Shown here: one piece after another, positions 46,585-54,794 of the stretch
Position numbering within the stretch: the first letter of the stretch is position 1
How the letters are laid out: the number at the start of each line of letters is the position of its first letter
Source of the DNA: Antiquaquibacter oligotrophicus
GTDB lineage: Bacteria; Actinomycetota; Actinomycetes; Actinomycetales; Microbacteriaceae
DNA length: 64,000 nt
Assembly (NCBI RefSeq): GCF_020535405.1
Contig: NZ_CP085036.1
Span: 1,984,001 to 2,048,000 of the forward strand
Reading direction: 5' to 3'
Translations under genes and position numbers: made by a program
Notes under the pieces: model-generated
What the model was told of the DNA's origin: nothing
The model's input: the letters and a program-made list of their open reading frames with translations, nothing else
Database searches by the model: none

Positions 46585-47586
46585 GTGGCTACGGCAAATC
46601 TGGGAACTGCCGCGGGGGAAAGCACGGATTTCGTGCCGGGACCGCTTGATCGTGATGCCACGGTGTACATCGCCGGGCATCGAGGGCTCGTCGGGGGCGC
46701 CATTTGGCGCAAGTTCGAAGAAGAAGGGTTCACCGACCTCGTCGGCAAAACCCACTCCGAGCTCGACCTCACCGACCGGCCCGCCGTGTTCGACTACGTG
46801 AACGAGGTAAAGCCGAAATATCTCGTGCTCGCCGCGGCGAAGGTCGGCGGCATCATGGCCAACAACACCTACCCGGTCGACTTCATCTCCGAAAACCTGC
46901 AAGTGCAGGTGAACGTGCTGGATGCCGCGCTCGAAGCCGGTGTGGAGCGTGTGCTGTTCCTCGGCTCCTCCTGCATCTACCCGGGTAAGGCCGAGCAGCC
47001 GATCAAAGAGGAATACCTCCTGACCGGGTACCTCGAGCCCACCAACGATGCCTACGCGATCGCCAAGATTGCGGGCATCCTGCAGATCCAGGCGGTGCGC
47101 CGCCAGTACGGTCTTCCATGGATCTCGGCCATGCCCACCAACCTCTACGGGCCGGGCGACAACTTCTCGCCCCAAGGCTCCCACGTGTTGCCGGCGCTCA
47201 TCCGCCGCTACGACGAAGCCGCCCGCTCCGGTGCCGATAGCGTGACCAACTGGGGCACCGGCTCGCCGCGCCGCGAGTTTCTGCACGTCGACGACATGGC
47301 GGCCGCGTGCCTGCACCTGCTCGAGAACTACGACGGGCCGGCACAGGTCAACGTGGGCACCGGCAGCGACGTCACCATTAAAGAGGTAGCCGACGTGATC
47401 GCCGACGTGGTCGGCTTCGAAGGCGAAACGCAGTGGGACACGTCCAAACCGGATGGCACGCACCAGAAGCGACTCGACGTGACCAAGCTCGCTGACGCCG
47501 GGTGGACCGCATCCATCGGGCTCGAAGAAGGAATCAGGTCCACCGTTCAGTGGTACCGCGAACACAGTGGGGAACTTCGCGAATAA
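46585..47586 (+). CDS. fcl: GDP-L-fucose synthase
   Basis: 333 residues from GTG 46585, which has GGGGAG upstream; the frame is open from 46501. It makes GDP-L-fucose from GDP-4-keto-6-deoxymannose with NADPH by epimerisation and reduction. An SDR fold shows GHRGLVGG, LAAAKVGGI, SSCIYPG and the catalytic Tyr/Lys in YAIAKIAG, then MPTNLYGPGDNF. The partner GDP-mannose 4,6-dehydratase (gmd) is not in this window and must be elsewhere for fucose to be made. Ends in TAATG overlap with the next gene. Confidence 0.92.
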   Translation: MATANLGTAAGESTDFVPGPLDRDATVYIAGHRGLVGGAIWRKFEEEGFTDLVGKTHSELDLTDRPAVFDYVNEVKPKYLVLAAAKVGGIMANNTYPVDFISENLQVQVNVLDAALEAGVERVLFLGSSCIYPGKAEQPIKEEYLLTGYLEPTNDAYAIAKIAGILQIQAVRRQYGLPWISAMPTNLYGPGDNFSPQGSHVLPALIRRYDEAARSGADSVTNWGTGSPRREFLHVDDMAAACLHLLENYDGPAQVNVGTGSDVTIKEVADVIADVVGFEGETQWDTSKPDGTHQKRLDVTKLADAGWTASIGLEEGIRSTVQWYREHSGELRE

Positions 47587-47873
47587 TGGCCAAACTGCGG
47601 CACATAGTGCTCTTCCAGTTCATCACCGTGCTCGACGACGAGTCACGGCGGCTCACCCTTGAGGCTCTGCGGGCTCTGCGTGACATTCCGGGCATCCTCG
47701 AATGGCGTCTCGAAGCGTCCATGGACGAGCGCAAGGGCCAGGTGATCGTGCAGAACGTGCTCTTCGAAAGCGAAGAAGCCTTCGAGGCGTACCGAGCCGA
47801 CCCGCGTCACGCCGAAGCAGGCAAGGCGCTCTCCGCGGTGTCCAACTGGCTGGTCGCCGACTACCTCGAGTAG
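47586..47873 (+). CDS. Dabb (stress-responsive A/B barrel) domain protein
   Basis: 95 residues, starting on the last base of the fcl stop codon. One ferredoxin-like Dabb domain: LRHIVLFQF at the start, then ILEWRLEASMD and YRADPRHAEAGKALSAVSNWLVADYL. Dabb proteins form dimeric barrels with varied or unknown roles. Coupling to fcl suggests co-expression, but a link to fucose chemistry is not shown. Confidence 0.85.
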   Translation: MAKLRHIVLFQFITVLDDESRRLTLEALRALRDIPGILEWRLEASMDERKGQVIVQNVLFESEEAFEAYRADPRHAEAGKALSAVSNWLVADYLE

Positions 47874-47931
47874 ACGCACCCGCTCGCTACACTGTGAGCA
47901 ACCGTCTGACTGACCCTGGGGGACCTCTGCC

Positions 47932-48861
47932 GTGAGCCTGCTCAACCCCCGCACGGGCCAGAACCGCTGGTGGATCATCCCCATCATCGCGCTCGTCGCC
48001 ATCGGCACCGGGGTGCTCGTCGCCCTGGCCATCGCGCCGCACGACCCCCCGGAGTCCGAGCTAATCCCGTGGACGCCCCCACCTGCCGCCACGCCGACGG
48101 CATCACCGACGGCGGGCGCCGAAGTGAACACGGCGGTGCCACAGCAACGTTTCCTCGCCGCCATCGACGGCACCACAGCATGGCGCGTGGATGCCGGGGC
48201 GTGCCCCTCCTCGCAGACCTGGCCCGAACTCACCACCAACGGCGGTGGCAGCTGGGCCCGCACCGACGCCACCACCGGTACCGGGGCCAGCGGTGTGCTC
48301 GCCCTCGGCGCGATCTCCGCCGAGGTGAGCGGCATGCTCACCTTCAACGCCGAGACGTGCGGGTCGCCGCAGTTCACCTCACTCGTCGACGGGGTGTGGG
48401 CGCCCGTGTCGAACCTCTCGAACGAGGCACTGTGGTACGTGGTTCCGGGAGCCGGGCCAGTGGTCGGGCTCGGAGCAGTATCCGTTGCTACGCCGTGTGA
48501 ACCGGTGGGAGTTGCCACCCGCAGCGCGAGCGAGCTGGCAGTGCTGTGCAACGACGAGCGCATCGTGCGTAGCGTCGACGGCGGCGTCACGTGGGATGAC
48601 GGGTTTGCCGTGGCGGGGGCATCCGTTGTCGCGTCCACTGCCGACGGCTACATTGTCGGCGGCCTGAACCAGTCACGCTGTGCGGGTGTCGAACTGCGCA
48701 CGCTCACGCCGCAGGCGAGCAACGGCGACGGCATCGCGGTCGGATGCTACGAAGCCGCAGCAACCCCGGGGCTTGTGGCCATTTCATCCACCCCCAACGC
48801 GCTGTGGGTGTGGGCGGGCACGTCGCTCGGCATCTCGCCCGACGGCGGGGAGTCCTGGTAG
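47932..48861 (+). CDS. Membrane-anchored protein with Asp-box (BNR-like) repeats
   Basis: 309 residues, GTG with TGGGGGA upstream. One membrane helix (~14-35, WIIPIIALVAIGTGVLVALAI), a Pro/Thr/Ala linker, then an extracellular domain with Asp-box motifs NGGGSW, SVDGGVTW and, at the very end, SPDGGESW, as in BNR/sialidase-like propellers. No catalytic set is visible, so it is more likely a binding or structural propeller. TACACT at 47888-47893 may be its -10 box. It converges on the second YdcF gene. Confidence 0.7.
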   Translation: MSLLNPRTGQNRWWIIPIIALVAIGTGVLVALAIAPHDPPESELIPWTPPPAATPTASPTAGAEVNTAVPQQRFLAAIDGTTAWRVDAGACPSSQTWPELTTNGGGSWARTDATTGTGASGVLALGAISAEVSGMLTFNAETCGSPQFTSLVDGVWAPVSNLSNEALWYVVPGAGPVVGLGAVSVATPCEPVGVATRSASELAVLCNDERIVRSVDGGVTWDDGFAVAGASVVASTADGYIVGGLNQSRCAGVELRTLTPQASNGDGIAVGCYEAAATPGLVAISSTPNALWVWAGTSLGISPDGGESW

Positions 48862-48862
48862 G

Positions 48863-49393
48863 TCAGCAGCCCGGGGTGGCGAGCGCCTTGATGTAGGCGC
48901 CGGTTTGGTAGAAGTACTGCTGCGTCCACAGCGCGAAGTTCGTCGGTTGCCAGTGCGAGACCATCGTCATCTCACCGGTGAAGCACCGCTCGATGAGCAG
49001 ACGAGCCCGCGAGATGTGCGGGGTCATCGCAACAACCATCGCAGAATCCCAGTCACGCGCAGCCGCCATTCTCGCCAACTCCTGTGCTTCGCCCTGGGTC
49101 GTTGACGGGTCTGGGCCGAAGCACAGCACCTCGAAGTCGTGGGCGCCAGCACAGAGCTCGGGAACCTCGTTAGTGGGAGTTGAGAGCACGAGCGTGCCGC
49201 TGAAACCCTCATCCATGAGCTCCACCGCCTTCGCGAGGTTCGACTCGCGGATCGGCCCCAACACGAACACCACATCCGCCTCGCGCGGCTCATCCACCTG
49301 CGGGAACACGAACAGCGGCAACCCCACGACTGCCCACCCCACAAACGCCGCCATCACAGCGACGGACGCGGTGAGAAGCGTTCTGACAGTCAT
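48863..49393 (-). CDS. YdcF/DUF218 family membrane-anchored protein, copy 2
   Basis: 176 residues from ATG 49393, with GGGGAA upstream. Same layout as the copy at 43735: membrane helix, VVFVLGPIRESNLAKAVELM, LVLSTPTNEV, DPSTTQGEAQELARMA, MTPHISRARLLIERCFTGE and a final Cys. Both copies keep the same four or so Cys. The two flank the kinase-phosphatase-fucose block of the polysaccharide locus, which suggests a role with the polymer or its lipid carrier. Confidence 0.8.
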   Translation of the reverse strand: MTVRTLLTASVAVMAAFVGWAVVGLPLFVFPQVDEPREADVVFVLGPIRESNLAKAVELMDEGFSGTLVLSTPTNEVPELCAGAHDFEVLCFGPDPSTTQGEAQELARMAAARDWDSAMVVAMTPHISRARLLIERCFTGEMTMVSHWQPTNFALWTQQYFYQTGAYIKALATPGC

Positions 49394-49642
49394 CGGTTCC
49401 CCAGCGGCGGCGGTCGGAAGACACCGCACCGTGCCCGTGGATGCTTCCAGGGTAGTGGTGGGCGCGGCTGCGGGGTGCCCGCCCCGTCCTATCGCGCACT
49501 TCTCCGGAGGATCCGGGCCCAAACCACACTGGTTACCCGAAACCGCGGGGTAAGGGGCGGATGCTCCGGAGAAGAGTCAAATGCGAGGGGAGGGTCACGT
49601 GCACCGGGGCGGGCGGGGCGGCCGCGCGGGTACGATTCCCGG

Positions 49643-50305
49643 ATGCGAGTGGTGCGAGCGGTAGCGGGGGTGCTCGCGGCAGCCCTGCTCCTCGCCGGGT
49701 GTGCAGCGGTGGCTGCGGGGTCGGAGAGCTCCGACGGGGTGAGGGTGTCGTTCTACGGCGACTCCTATACCCGCGGCAAGGCGGCATCCGCCGAATCCGC
49801 GCGGTGGAGCACCATCGTGAGCGCAGCGCACGGGTGGACGGAGCTCAACCACGGCATCGACGGCCTCGGCTTCGTGCGGCAGCGTGCCAGCTTCGCCGAC
49901 GATGACGTGCCGAGCGCCATCATCGCCGAGCAACCCGACATGGTGATCGTCGCGCTCGGCCTCAACGACAACTTCGTGTACGACCGGGCGGCCGACCGCA
50001 TTCGTGAGCAGATCGGCGTCGACTTCGACCGCCTCGCCGACGGATTACCGGATGCCCGCATCATCGTCGTTGAACCGTTCTGGTACAGCGATCAGCGACC
50101 CGACTCGGTAGACGTCATCGCGGCGTGGGTGCGCGACTCAGCCGCGGAACACGGCTTCGAGTACATCGCGGGGGCGTCCCGGTGGCTGGAGGGTCACCCC
50201 GAGTGGATGGCCGACGACGTGCTGCACCCCAACGACGCCGGCTACGCGGAGCTGGCGCGCCGCATGAACGAGGAGCTCGCGGCGCTGGCCCCACCTGTTG
50301 GTTGA
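49643..50305 (+). CDS. SGNH/GDSL hydrolase-like lipoprotein, copy 1
   Basis: 220 residues from ATG 49643. Signal peptide with lipobox LLAGC (Cys20). SGNH blocks are clear: VSFYGDSYTRG (nucleophile Ser in GDSY), GLGF, LGLNDNF and the catalytic Asp/His pair in DDVLHPNDAGY. Such esterases often remove acyl groups from surface sugars or lipids. An almost collinear copy follows at 50454. The stop codon TGA lies within a family B palindromic repeat (GGTTGAGGAGC). Confidence 0.88.
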   Translation: MRVVRAVAGVLAAALLLAGCAAVAAGSESSDGVRVSFYGDSYTRGKAASAESARWSTIVSAAHGWTELNHGIDGLGFVRQRASFADDDVPSAIIAEQPDMVIVALGLNDNFVYDRAADRIREQIGVDFDRLADGLPDARIIVVEPFWYSDQRPDSVDVIAAWVRDSAAEHGFEYIAGASRWLEGHPEWMADDVLHPNDAGYAELARRMNEELAALAPPVG

Positions 50306-50398
50306 GGAGCTCGCGGAGCGAGCGTCTCGAAACCAACCCCACGAGGTACTTCGGGCCGTTGGTTTCGAGACGCCGCCCGCGGCGGCTCCTCAACCAAC
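50297..50398. repeat. Pair of inverted family B repeats between the SGNH genes
   Basis: A forward unit (GTTGGTTGAGGAGC, hairpin TCGCGGAGCGA, GTCTCGAAACCAAC) and, 27 bases on, a reverse unit (GTTGGTTTCGAGACG, hairpin CCGCCCGCGGCGG, CTCCTCAACCAAC). The first contains the stop codon of the upstream gene (50303-50305). Confidence 0.88.
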
Positions 50399-50453
50399 AA
50401 GTGACTCCTCTCGAACGGGTAAACGGCCAGCTGCCGCCGGTACCCTTCCCCGC

Positions 50454-51113
50454 ATGAGACGTTTCGCGTTCGCGCTTCTGGGGGTGCTGGCGCTCGCCGG
50501 CTGCGCGCAACCCGCGGTCGTCGACACGGTGGAACGGGAGGGCAGCATGCGGGTGGCGTTCTACGGGGATTCGTACACGTATGGGGCCGGAGCATCCGAC
50601 CCGTCGTTGCGCTGGTCGACGATCGTGAGCGAACAGCGCGACTGGACGGAGCTGAACTATTCCGTCAACGGCCTCGGCTTCGTCAACAACAGGGGTGTGT
50701 TCGGCCCGGGCGACCTGCCGGCCACCATCATCGACGACAAGCCCGACATCGTCATCAGCACGATGGGTCTCAACGACAACTTCTCGTTCGCGGTCGCCGC
50801 CGACCTCATCCGCTCGACCATCACCGATGACCTGACGCGGTTTGCGACGGAGCTTCCGGATGCCCGCATCATCGTCGTGGAACCGTTCTGGTACACCGAC
50901 ACCCGCCCCGAGTCGGTGGAGATCATCAACGGGTGGGTGCGGGAGACCGCGGACGATCTGGGGCTCGAGTACATCGAGGGGGCCTCGCGGTGGCTGGAGG
51001 GGCATCCGGAGTGGATGGCGGATGACATCATCCACCCCAACGACGAGGGCTACGCGGAGCTCGCCCGCCGCATGAACGAGGAGCTCGCCGCGCTGGGGCT
51101 ACCCGCTGGTTGA
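50454..51113 (+). CDS. SGNH/GDSL hydrolase-like lipoprotein, copy 2
   Basis: 219 residues from ATG 50454. Lipobox ALAGC, then VAFYGDSYTYG, GLGF, MGLNDNF and DDIIHPNDEGY. It shares long identical runs with copy 1 (LPDARIIVVEPFWY, GASRWLEGHPEWMADD, ELARRMNEELAAL), so it is a tandem duplicate. The core has diverged between them, so the duplication is not recent. Its stop TGA (51111-51113) also lies in a family B repeat. Confidence 0.88.
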   Translation: MRRFAFALLGVLALAGCAQPAVVDTVEREGSMRVAFYGDSYTYGAGASDPSLRWSTIVSEQRDWTELNYSVNGLGFVNNRGVFGPGDLPATIIDDKPDIVISTMGLNDNFSFAVAADLIRSTITDDLTRFATELPDARIIVVEPFWYTDTRPESVEIINGWVRETADDLGLEYIEGASRWLEGHPEWMADDIIHPNDEGYAELARRMNEELAALGLPAG

Positions 51114-51580
51114 GGAGCCGCCGAAGGCGGCAGTTACCCCGCTGGTTGAGGAGCCGCCGCAGGCGGCGTCTCGAAACCCGCGTTACGCGTGGCGTTGGTT
51201 TCGAGACGCGCTTCTGCGAAGCGCTCCTCAACCAACAGGTGTTCGTTACCCCGCTGGAGGCGATGCCTCGAGGTGTGCGTTACCCCGCTGGTTGAGGAGC
51301 CGCCGCAGGCGGCGTCTCGAAACCTGCGTTGCGCGTGGCGTTGGTTTCGAGACGCGCTTCTGCGAAGCGCTCCTCAACCAACAAGTGTGCGTTACCCGCT
51401 GAAGGCGGTGCCTCAAGGTGTGCGTTACCCCGCTGGTTGAGGAGCCGCCGCAGGCGGCGTCTCGAAACCTGCGTTGCGCGTGGCGTTGGTTTCGAGACGC
51501 GCTTCTGCGAAGCGCTCCTCAACCAACAAGTGTGCGTTACCCCGCTGGTTGAGGAGCCGCCGCAGGCGGCGTCTCGAAAC
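51105..51580. repeat. Family B palindromic repeat array
   Basis: About eight half-units in alternating orientation. Forward units open GCTGGTTGAGGAGCCGCCG at 51105, 51141, 51287, 51432 and 51544; reverse units (GGTTTCGAGACGCGCTTCTG to CTCCTCAACCAAC) follow three of them. The spacings 146, 145 and 112 bases show a tandem period of ~145 with one shortened unit. There is no coding potential: frames through it only repeat the element. Confidence 0.9.
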
Positions 51581-51649
51581 CCGCGCCGCGAACGGCCCTC
51601 ACCCGGGGTGAATGTCGGGGTGAAATCGCCTCCGAGCATTGTGGATAAC

Positions 51650-51665
51650 TCGAACATACGTTCTA
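51650..51665 (+). promoter_or_regulatory. LexA-type SOS box upstream of the DUF222/HNH gene
   Basis: TCGAACATACGTTCTA matches the actinobacterial SOS box TCGAAC-N4-GTTCGA at 11 of 12 fixed positions. It overlaps the expected -35 region of a promoter with -10 TAGAAT at 51674-51679, so LexA bound here would block transcription. The ATG is 20 bases past the box. Confidence 0.65.
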
Positions 51666-51673
51666 ATTTCCGA

Positions 51674-51679
51674 TAGAAT
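51674..51679 (+). promoter_or_regulatory. -10 box of the DUF222/HNH gene
   Basis: TAGAAT, seven bases before the ATG at 51686; the transcript would have a very short or no leader, with GGGGG as the only ribosome-binding candidate. The -35 is poor and covered by the SOS box. Confidence 0.4.
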
Positions 51680-51685
51680 GGGGGC

Positions 51686-53146
51686 ATGTCATTCACCCTC
51701 CCCGAGCGCCTCACCGAGGCGGCTGAGCGCGCCTCTACGGCGCTCGGGGAGTTGCTCGATCTGGTGCATCAGAGCAATCCGGCCGACGTCGCCGCGACCC
51801 TTGCTGCGGTCGAGAAGGTTGGGCGCTTGGCGGATGCGGCTCGAGTGCGCGCTGCGGTCCCGCTGATGGAGACCCCCGAGCTTGCACAGCAGCTCGGCTT
51901 CACGTCCGAGCGGGATGCCGTCGCCTCTCTCGCGCAGATCTCCCTCCGGTCGGCGGGCACGCGAATCAGGCTTGCCGACGCGATTCACACCACGTGCTCG
52001 ATCACGGGGCAACCGCTCGCACCGGAGCGTCCCGCCGTCGCCGCAGCTCTCGACGCGGGCGAGCTGGGGTTGGAGACGGCAGACCTCATCGTCCGTGAAC
52101 TGGCCGCCACAAACCGGCGAGCCGAGAAGTTCACCCAGGATGCCGCCGAGCAACTCATGGTCACGATCGGCTCCGGTCTCGACCCCGTAACAGGCGCCAT
52201 CGTCCCACCGGTGTCTGCGGACTACATCGCGGCAGAGCTTCGCCAGATCGCACTCGTGATCGACCCGGACGGCGCTCGACCGCGCGAAGAGCGGGCGCTG
52301 CGCAACCGCGGGATCCGGTTCGGCAAACCCACCGACGACGGGCGTGTTCCCCTCAACGGTTCTCTTCTCAGTGATGTCGCTGAACTGTTCACAGGGCTCC
52401 TTGAGGCCCACCGTCGCTCCCCGAGATTCGTCGACGAGTCGGCCCTGGATGATGAGGCGCTGAGCGCCGACAACGCAACGGATTCGTCGCCCGGTGACCT
52501 TGCACCCGACGTCCTCTTCGGTGCAGCGTCAGCCGACAACCGCACGCCAGACCAGCGGCGGCACGACGCCTTCGCGGACCTGCTCGCCACCCTCGTGGGC
52601 CTCGACAGCACCCCGAAGCTCAACGGAAGCCCCGTCACCGTCGTCGTCACCGTGAACGCCGACGATCTCGAACTCGACGCGGACGCCGACGATGCCGACA
52701 GCGCGGCGCGCGACGGCGACCCCATTGGCACGATGGCGGGTTCCGATGTGCCCGTCTCGCGTGCCGAGGTGCTCCGCTTCATCGACGCCGCGGGCTACCG
52801 AGTCGTCACCCTCAAGAACGGTCGCATCGTCGACATCAGCTCGCAGCAGCGCTGCTTCACCCACTCTCAACGGCTCGCGATCGCAGCCCGCGACGGTTAC
52901 CGCTGTTTCGCCCCCGGATGCACGGCGTCACCGCACGCGCTCCAAGCGCACCACGTCCTCGCCTTCCGGGACGGTGGCCCAACCCATACCGACGACGGAA
53001 TACTTCTCTGCTACTGGCATCACCGAATAGTCGACACAGGTCCATGGCAGTACCGGATGGTCGACGGCGTTCCCGAAGTTCGTGGGCCGGGCATCCCGCA
53101 GTGGACCCGCCGTACACCCCTGCGCCCGCACCCCGTCGCCGCGTGA
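51686..53146 (+). CDS. DUF222 / HNH endonuclease domain protein (13E12-like)
   Basis: 486 residues. An alpha-helical DUF222 domain covers ~1-340, and an HNH domain lies near 395-455: TASPHALQAHHVLAFRDGGP and LLCYWHH, with Cys pairs for a structural zinc (CFAPGC, LLC). The middle HNH Asn position reads Asp (THTDDGILLC). The family is very common in actinobacteria; in Mycobacterium tuberculosis it forms the 13E12 repeats, several of which have SOS boxes. Substrate and function are not established. A LexA-type box lies over its promoter, and the largest repeat array lies directly upstream. Confidence 0.85.
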   Translation: MSFTLPERLTEAAERASTALGELLDLVHQSNPADVAATLAAVEKVGRLADAARVRAAVPLMETPELAQQLGFTSERDAVASLAQISLRSAGTRIRLADAIHTTCSITGQPLAPERPAVAAALDAGELGLETADLIVRELAATNRRAEKFTQDAAEQLMVTIGSGLDPVTGAIVPPVSADYIAAELRQIALVIDPDGARPREERALRNRGIRFGKPTDDGRVPLNGSLLSDVAELFTGLLEAHRRSPRFVDESALDDEALSADNATDSSPGDLAPDVLFGAASADNRTPDQRRHDAFADLLATLVGLDSTPKLNGSPVTVVVTVNADDLELDADADDADSAARDGDPIGTMAGSDVPVSRAEVLRFIDAAGYRVVTLKNGRIVDISSQQRCFTHSQRLAIAARDGYRCFAPGCTASPHALQAHHVLAFRDGGPTHTDDGILLCYWHHRIVDTGPWQYRMVDGVPEVRGPGIPQWTRRTPLRPHPVAA

Positions 53147-53194
53147 CGCCCGCGCCCGCCCGCGCCCGCCCGCGTACGCGCGTAAACTAGTCCG

Positions 53195-54670
53195 GTGAGT
53201 AGAACCGTCGACGTCGCCCTCATCGGCGGCGGAATCATGAGTGCCACCCTCGGTTCCCTCCTTCAGAGGCTCCAGCCCGACTGGACGATCGAAATCTTCG
53301 AACGCCTCGGCGACCTCGCCCTCGAAAGCTCCAACCCGTGGAACAACGCCGGCACCGGCCACTCCGCCCTGTGCGAGCTCAACTACACGCCGCAGAAAGC
53401 CGACGGCAGCATCGACATCACGAGCGCCGTCAAAGTCAACGAACAGTTCCAGGTGTCCCGCCAGTTCTGGGCCCACCTCGTCGACACGGGCGCACTGCCC
53501 GACCCGAAAGCCTTCATCGCCGCAACCCCGCACATGAGCTTCGTGTGGGGCGAGGACAACGTCACCTACCTCCGCAAACGCTACGAAGCACTCAAAGACC
53601 ACCCGCTCTTCGCCGGGCTCGAGTTCTCGACGGATGCCCGCACCATCCGCACCTGGGCCCCCCTCATGATCCCGGGCCGCCTCAAATCCCAGCCGATCGC
53701 CGCGACCCACATCGCGTCCGGAACCGACGTCGACTTCGGCGCCCTCACGCACCTCCTCACCAAGAACCTCGTCGACGAGGGTGCAACCCTCACCACCGAG
53801 ACCCTCGTTACCGGCATCAAAAAGCAGCGTGACGGCCTGTGGCGCCTCAGCCTCCGCAAAGACATCGGCGGCACCCCCATGGAACCCGTCACGGCACGTT
53901 TCGTCTTCGTCGGCGGCGGCGGGTACGCGCTGGGTCTCCTCCAGAAGTCGGGCATCAAAGAGATTCGCGGGTACGGCGGGTTCCCCGTCAGCGGCGAATT
54001 CCTCCGCACCGACAACCCCGAAGTCGTCGCCAAACATGCCGCCAAGGTGTACGGCAAAGCCGCCGTCGGCTCGCCGCCCATGTCGGTTCCACACCTCGAC
54101 CTGCGGGTCGTCGACGGCTCGCAGAGTCTCATGTTCGGCCCGTACGCCGGATTCAGCCCCCGGTTCCTGAAAACCGGGTCGCTTGTCGACCTGTTCGCGA
54201 GCATCCGTTGGCACAACCTCATCCCCATGATCGCCGCAGGCCTCAGCAATCTCGGTCTCGTGAGGTACCTCGTCAGTCAGCTCGCCGCGAGCGAAAAAAC
54301 GAAGTTCGCCGAACTGAAGCAGTTCTATCCGGACGCGGACCCCAAAGACTGGTACCGCATCACCGCCGGTCAGCGTGTGCAGGTCATCAAAAAAGACCCC
54401 AAGAAACTCGGTGTACTCCAGTTCGGCACCGAGGTTGTGGCGAGCGCCGACGGCAGCATCGCAGGTCTCCTCGGGGCATCCCCTGGAGCATCCACCGCGG
54501 TGCCCATCATGCTCACCGTGCTCGAGAAATGTTTCCCCGACAAACTCGACGCATGGCGCCCTGCGATCGCAAAAATGATCCCGAGCTACGGTTCGGCACT
54601 GTCGGATGACCCCAAGAAGGCGTCCCAGACGCTACAGAAAACAGCGAAGTCTCTTCAGATAAACCCGTAA
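53195..54670 (+). CDS. mqo: Malate:quinone oxidoreductase
   Basis: 491 residues, normal for the family. A peripheral membrane FAD enzyme that oxidises malate to oxaloacetate and reduces quinone in the TCA cycle. It opens VDVALIGGGIMSATLGSLL (dinucleotide fold) and shows NPWNNAGTGHSALCELNYTP, FVFVGGGGYALGLLQKSGI and SPGASTAVPIML, all diagnostic for Mqo. GTG start; TAAACT at 53183-53188 may be the -10 box. Stands alone. Confidence 0.96.
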   Translation: MSRTVDVALIGGGIMSATLGSLLQRLQPDWTIEIFERLGDLALESSNPWNNAGTGHSALCELNYTPQKADGSIDITSAVKVNEQFQVSRQFWAHLVDTGALPDPKAFIAATPHMSFVWGEDNVTYLRKRYEALKDHPLFAGLEFSTDARTIRTWAPLMIPGRLKSQPIAATHIASGTDVDFGALTHLLTKNLVDEGATLTTETLVTGIKKQRDGLWRLSLRKDIGGTPMEPVTARFVFVGGGGYALGLLQKSGIKEIRGYGGFPVSGEFLRTDNPEVVAKHAAKVYGKAAVGSPPMSVPHLDLRVVDGSQSLMFGPYAGFSPRFLKTGSLVDLFASIRWHNLIPMIAAGLSNLGLVRYLVSQLAASEKTKFAELKQFYPDADPKDWYRITAGQRVQVIKKDPKKLGVLQFGTEVVASADGSIAGLLGASPGASTAVPIMLTVLEKCFPDKLDAWRPAIAKMIPSYGSALSDDPKKASQTLQKTAKSLQINP

Positions 54671-54687
54671 TGGGGGGTCGTTTGGGG

Positions 54688-54716
54688 TACAGATTTCGTC
54701 CCCCAACTGCAATAAT
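54688..54716 (+). promoter_or_regulatory. Probable extended -10 promoter before the response regulator
   Basis: TGCAATAAT (extended -10, AATAAT at 54711-54716) with a weak -35 TACAGA 17 bases upstream, in the 124-base gap between mqo and the response regulator. Confidence 0.35.
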
Positions 54717-54794
54717 CCTCACAGAATCTTTCGTGAACTCGTCTTCACGTTCCGGGGAACGGCCACCCGCAAGGCTGCCCCCGAGGGGGGAACA

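Noticed and set aside
51105..51580. CRISPR array
   Set aside because: The units are palindromes in alternating orientation, the spacers are not unique, and no cas gene is present.
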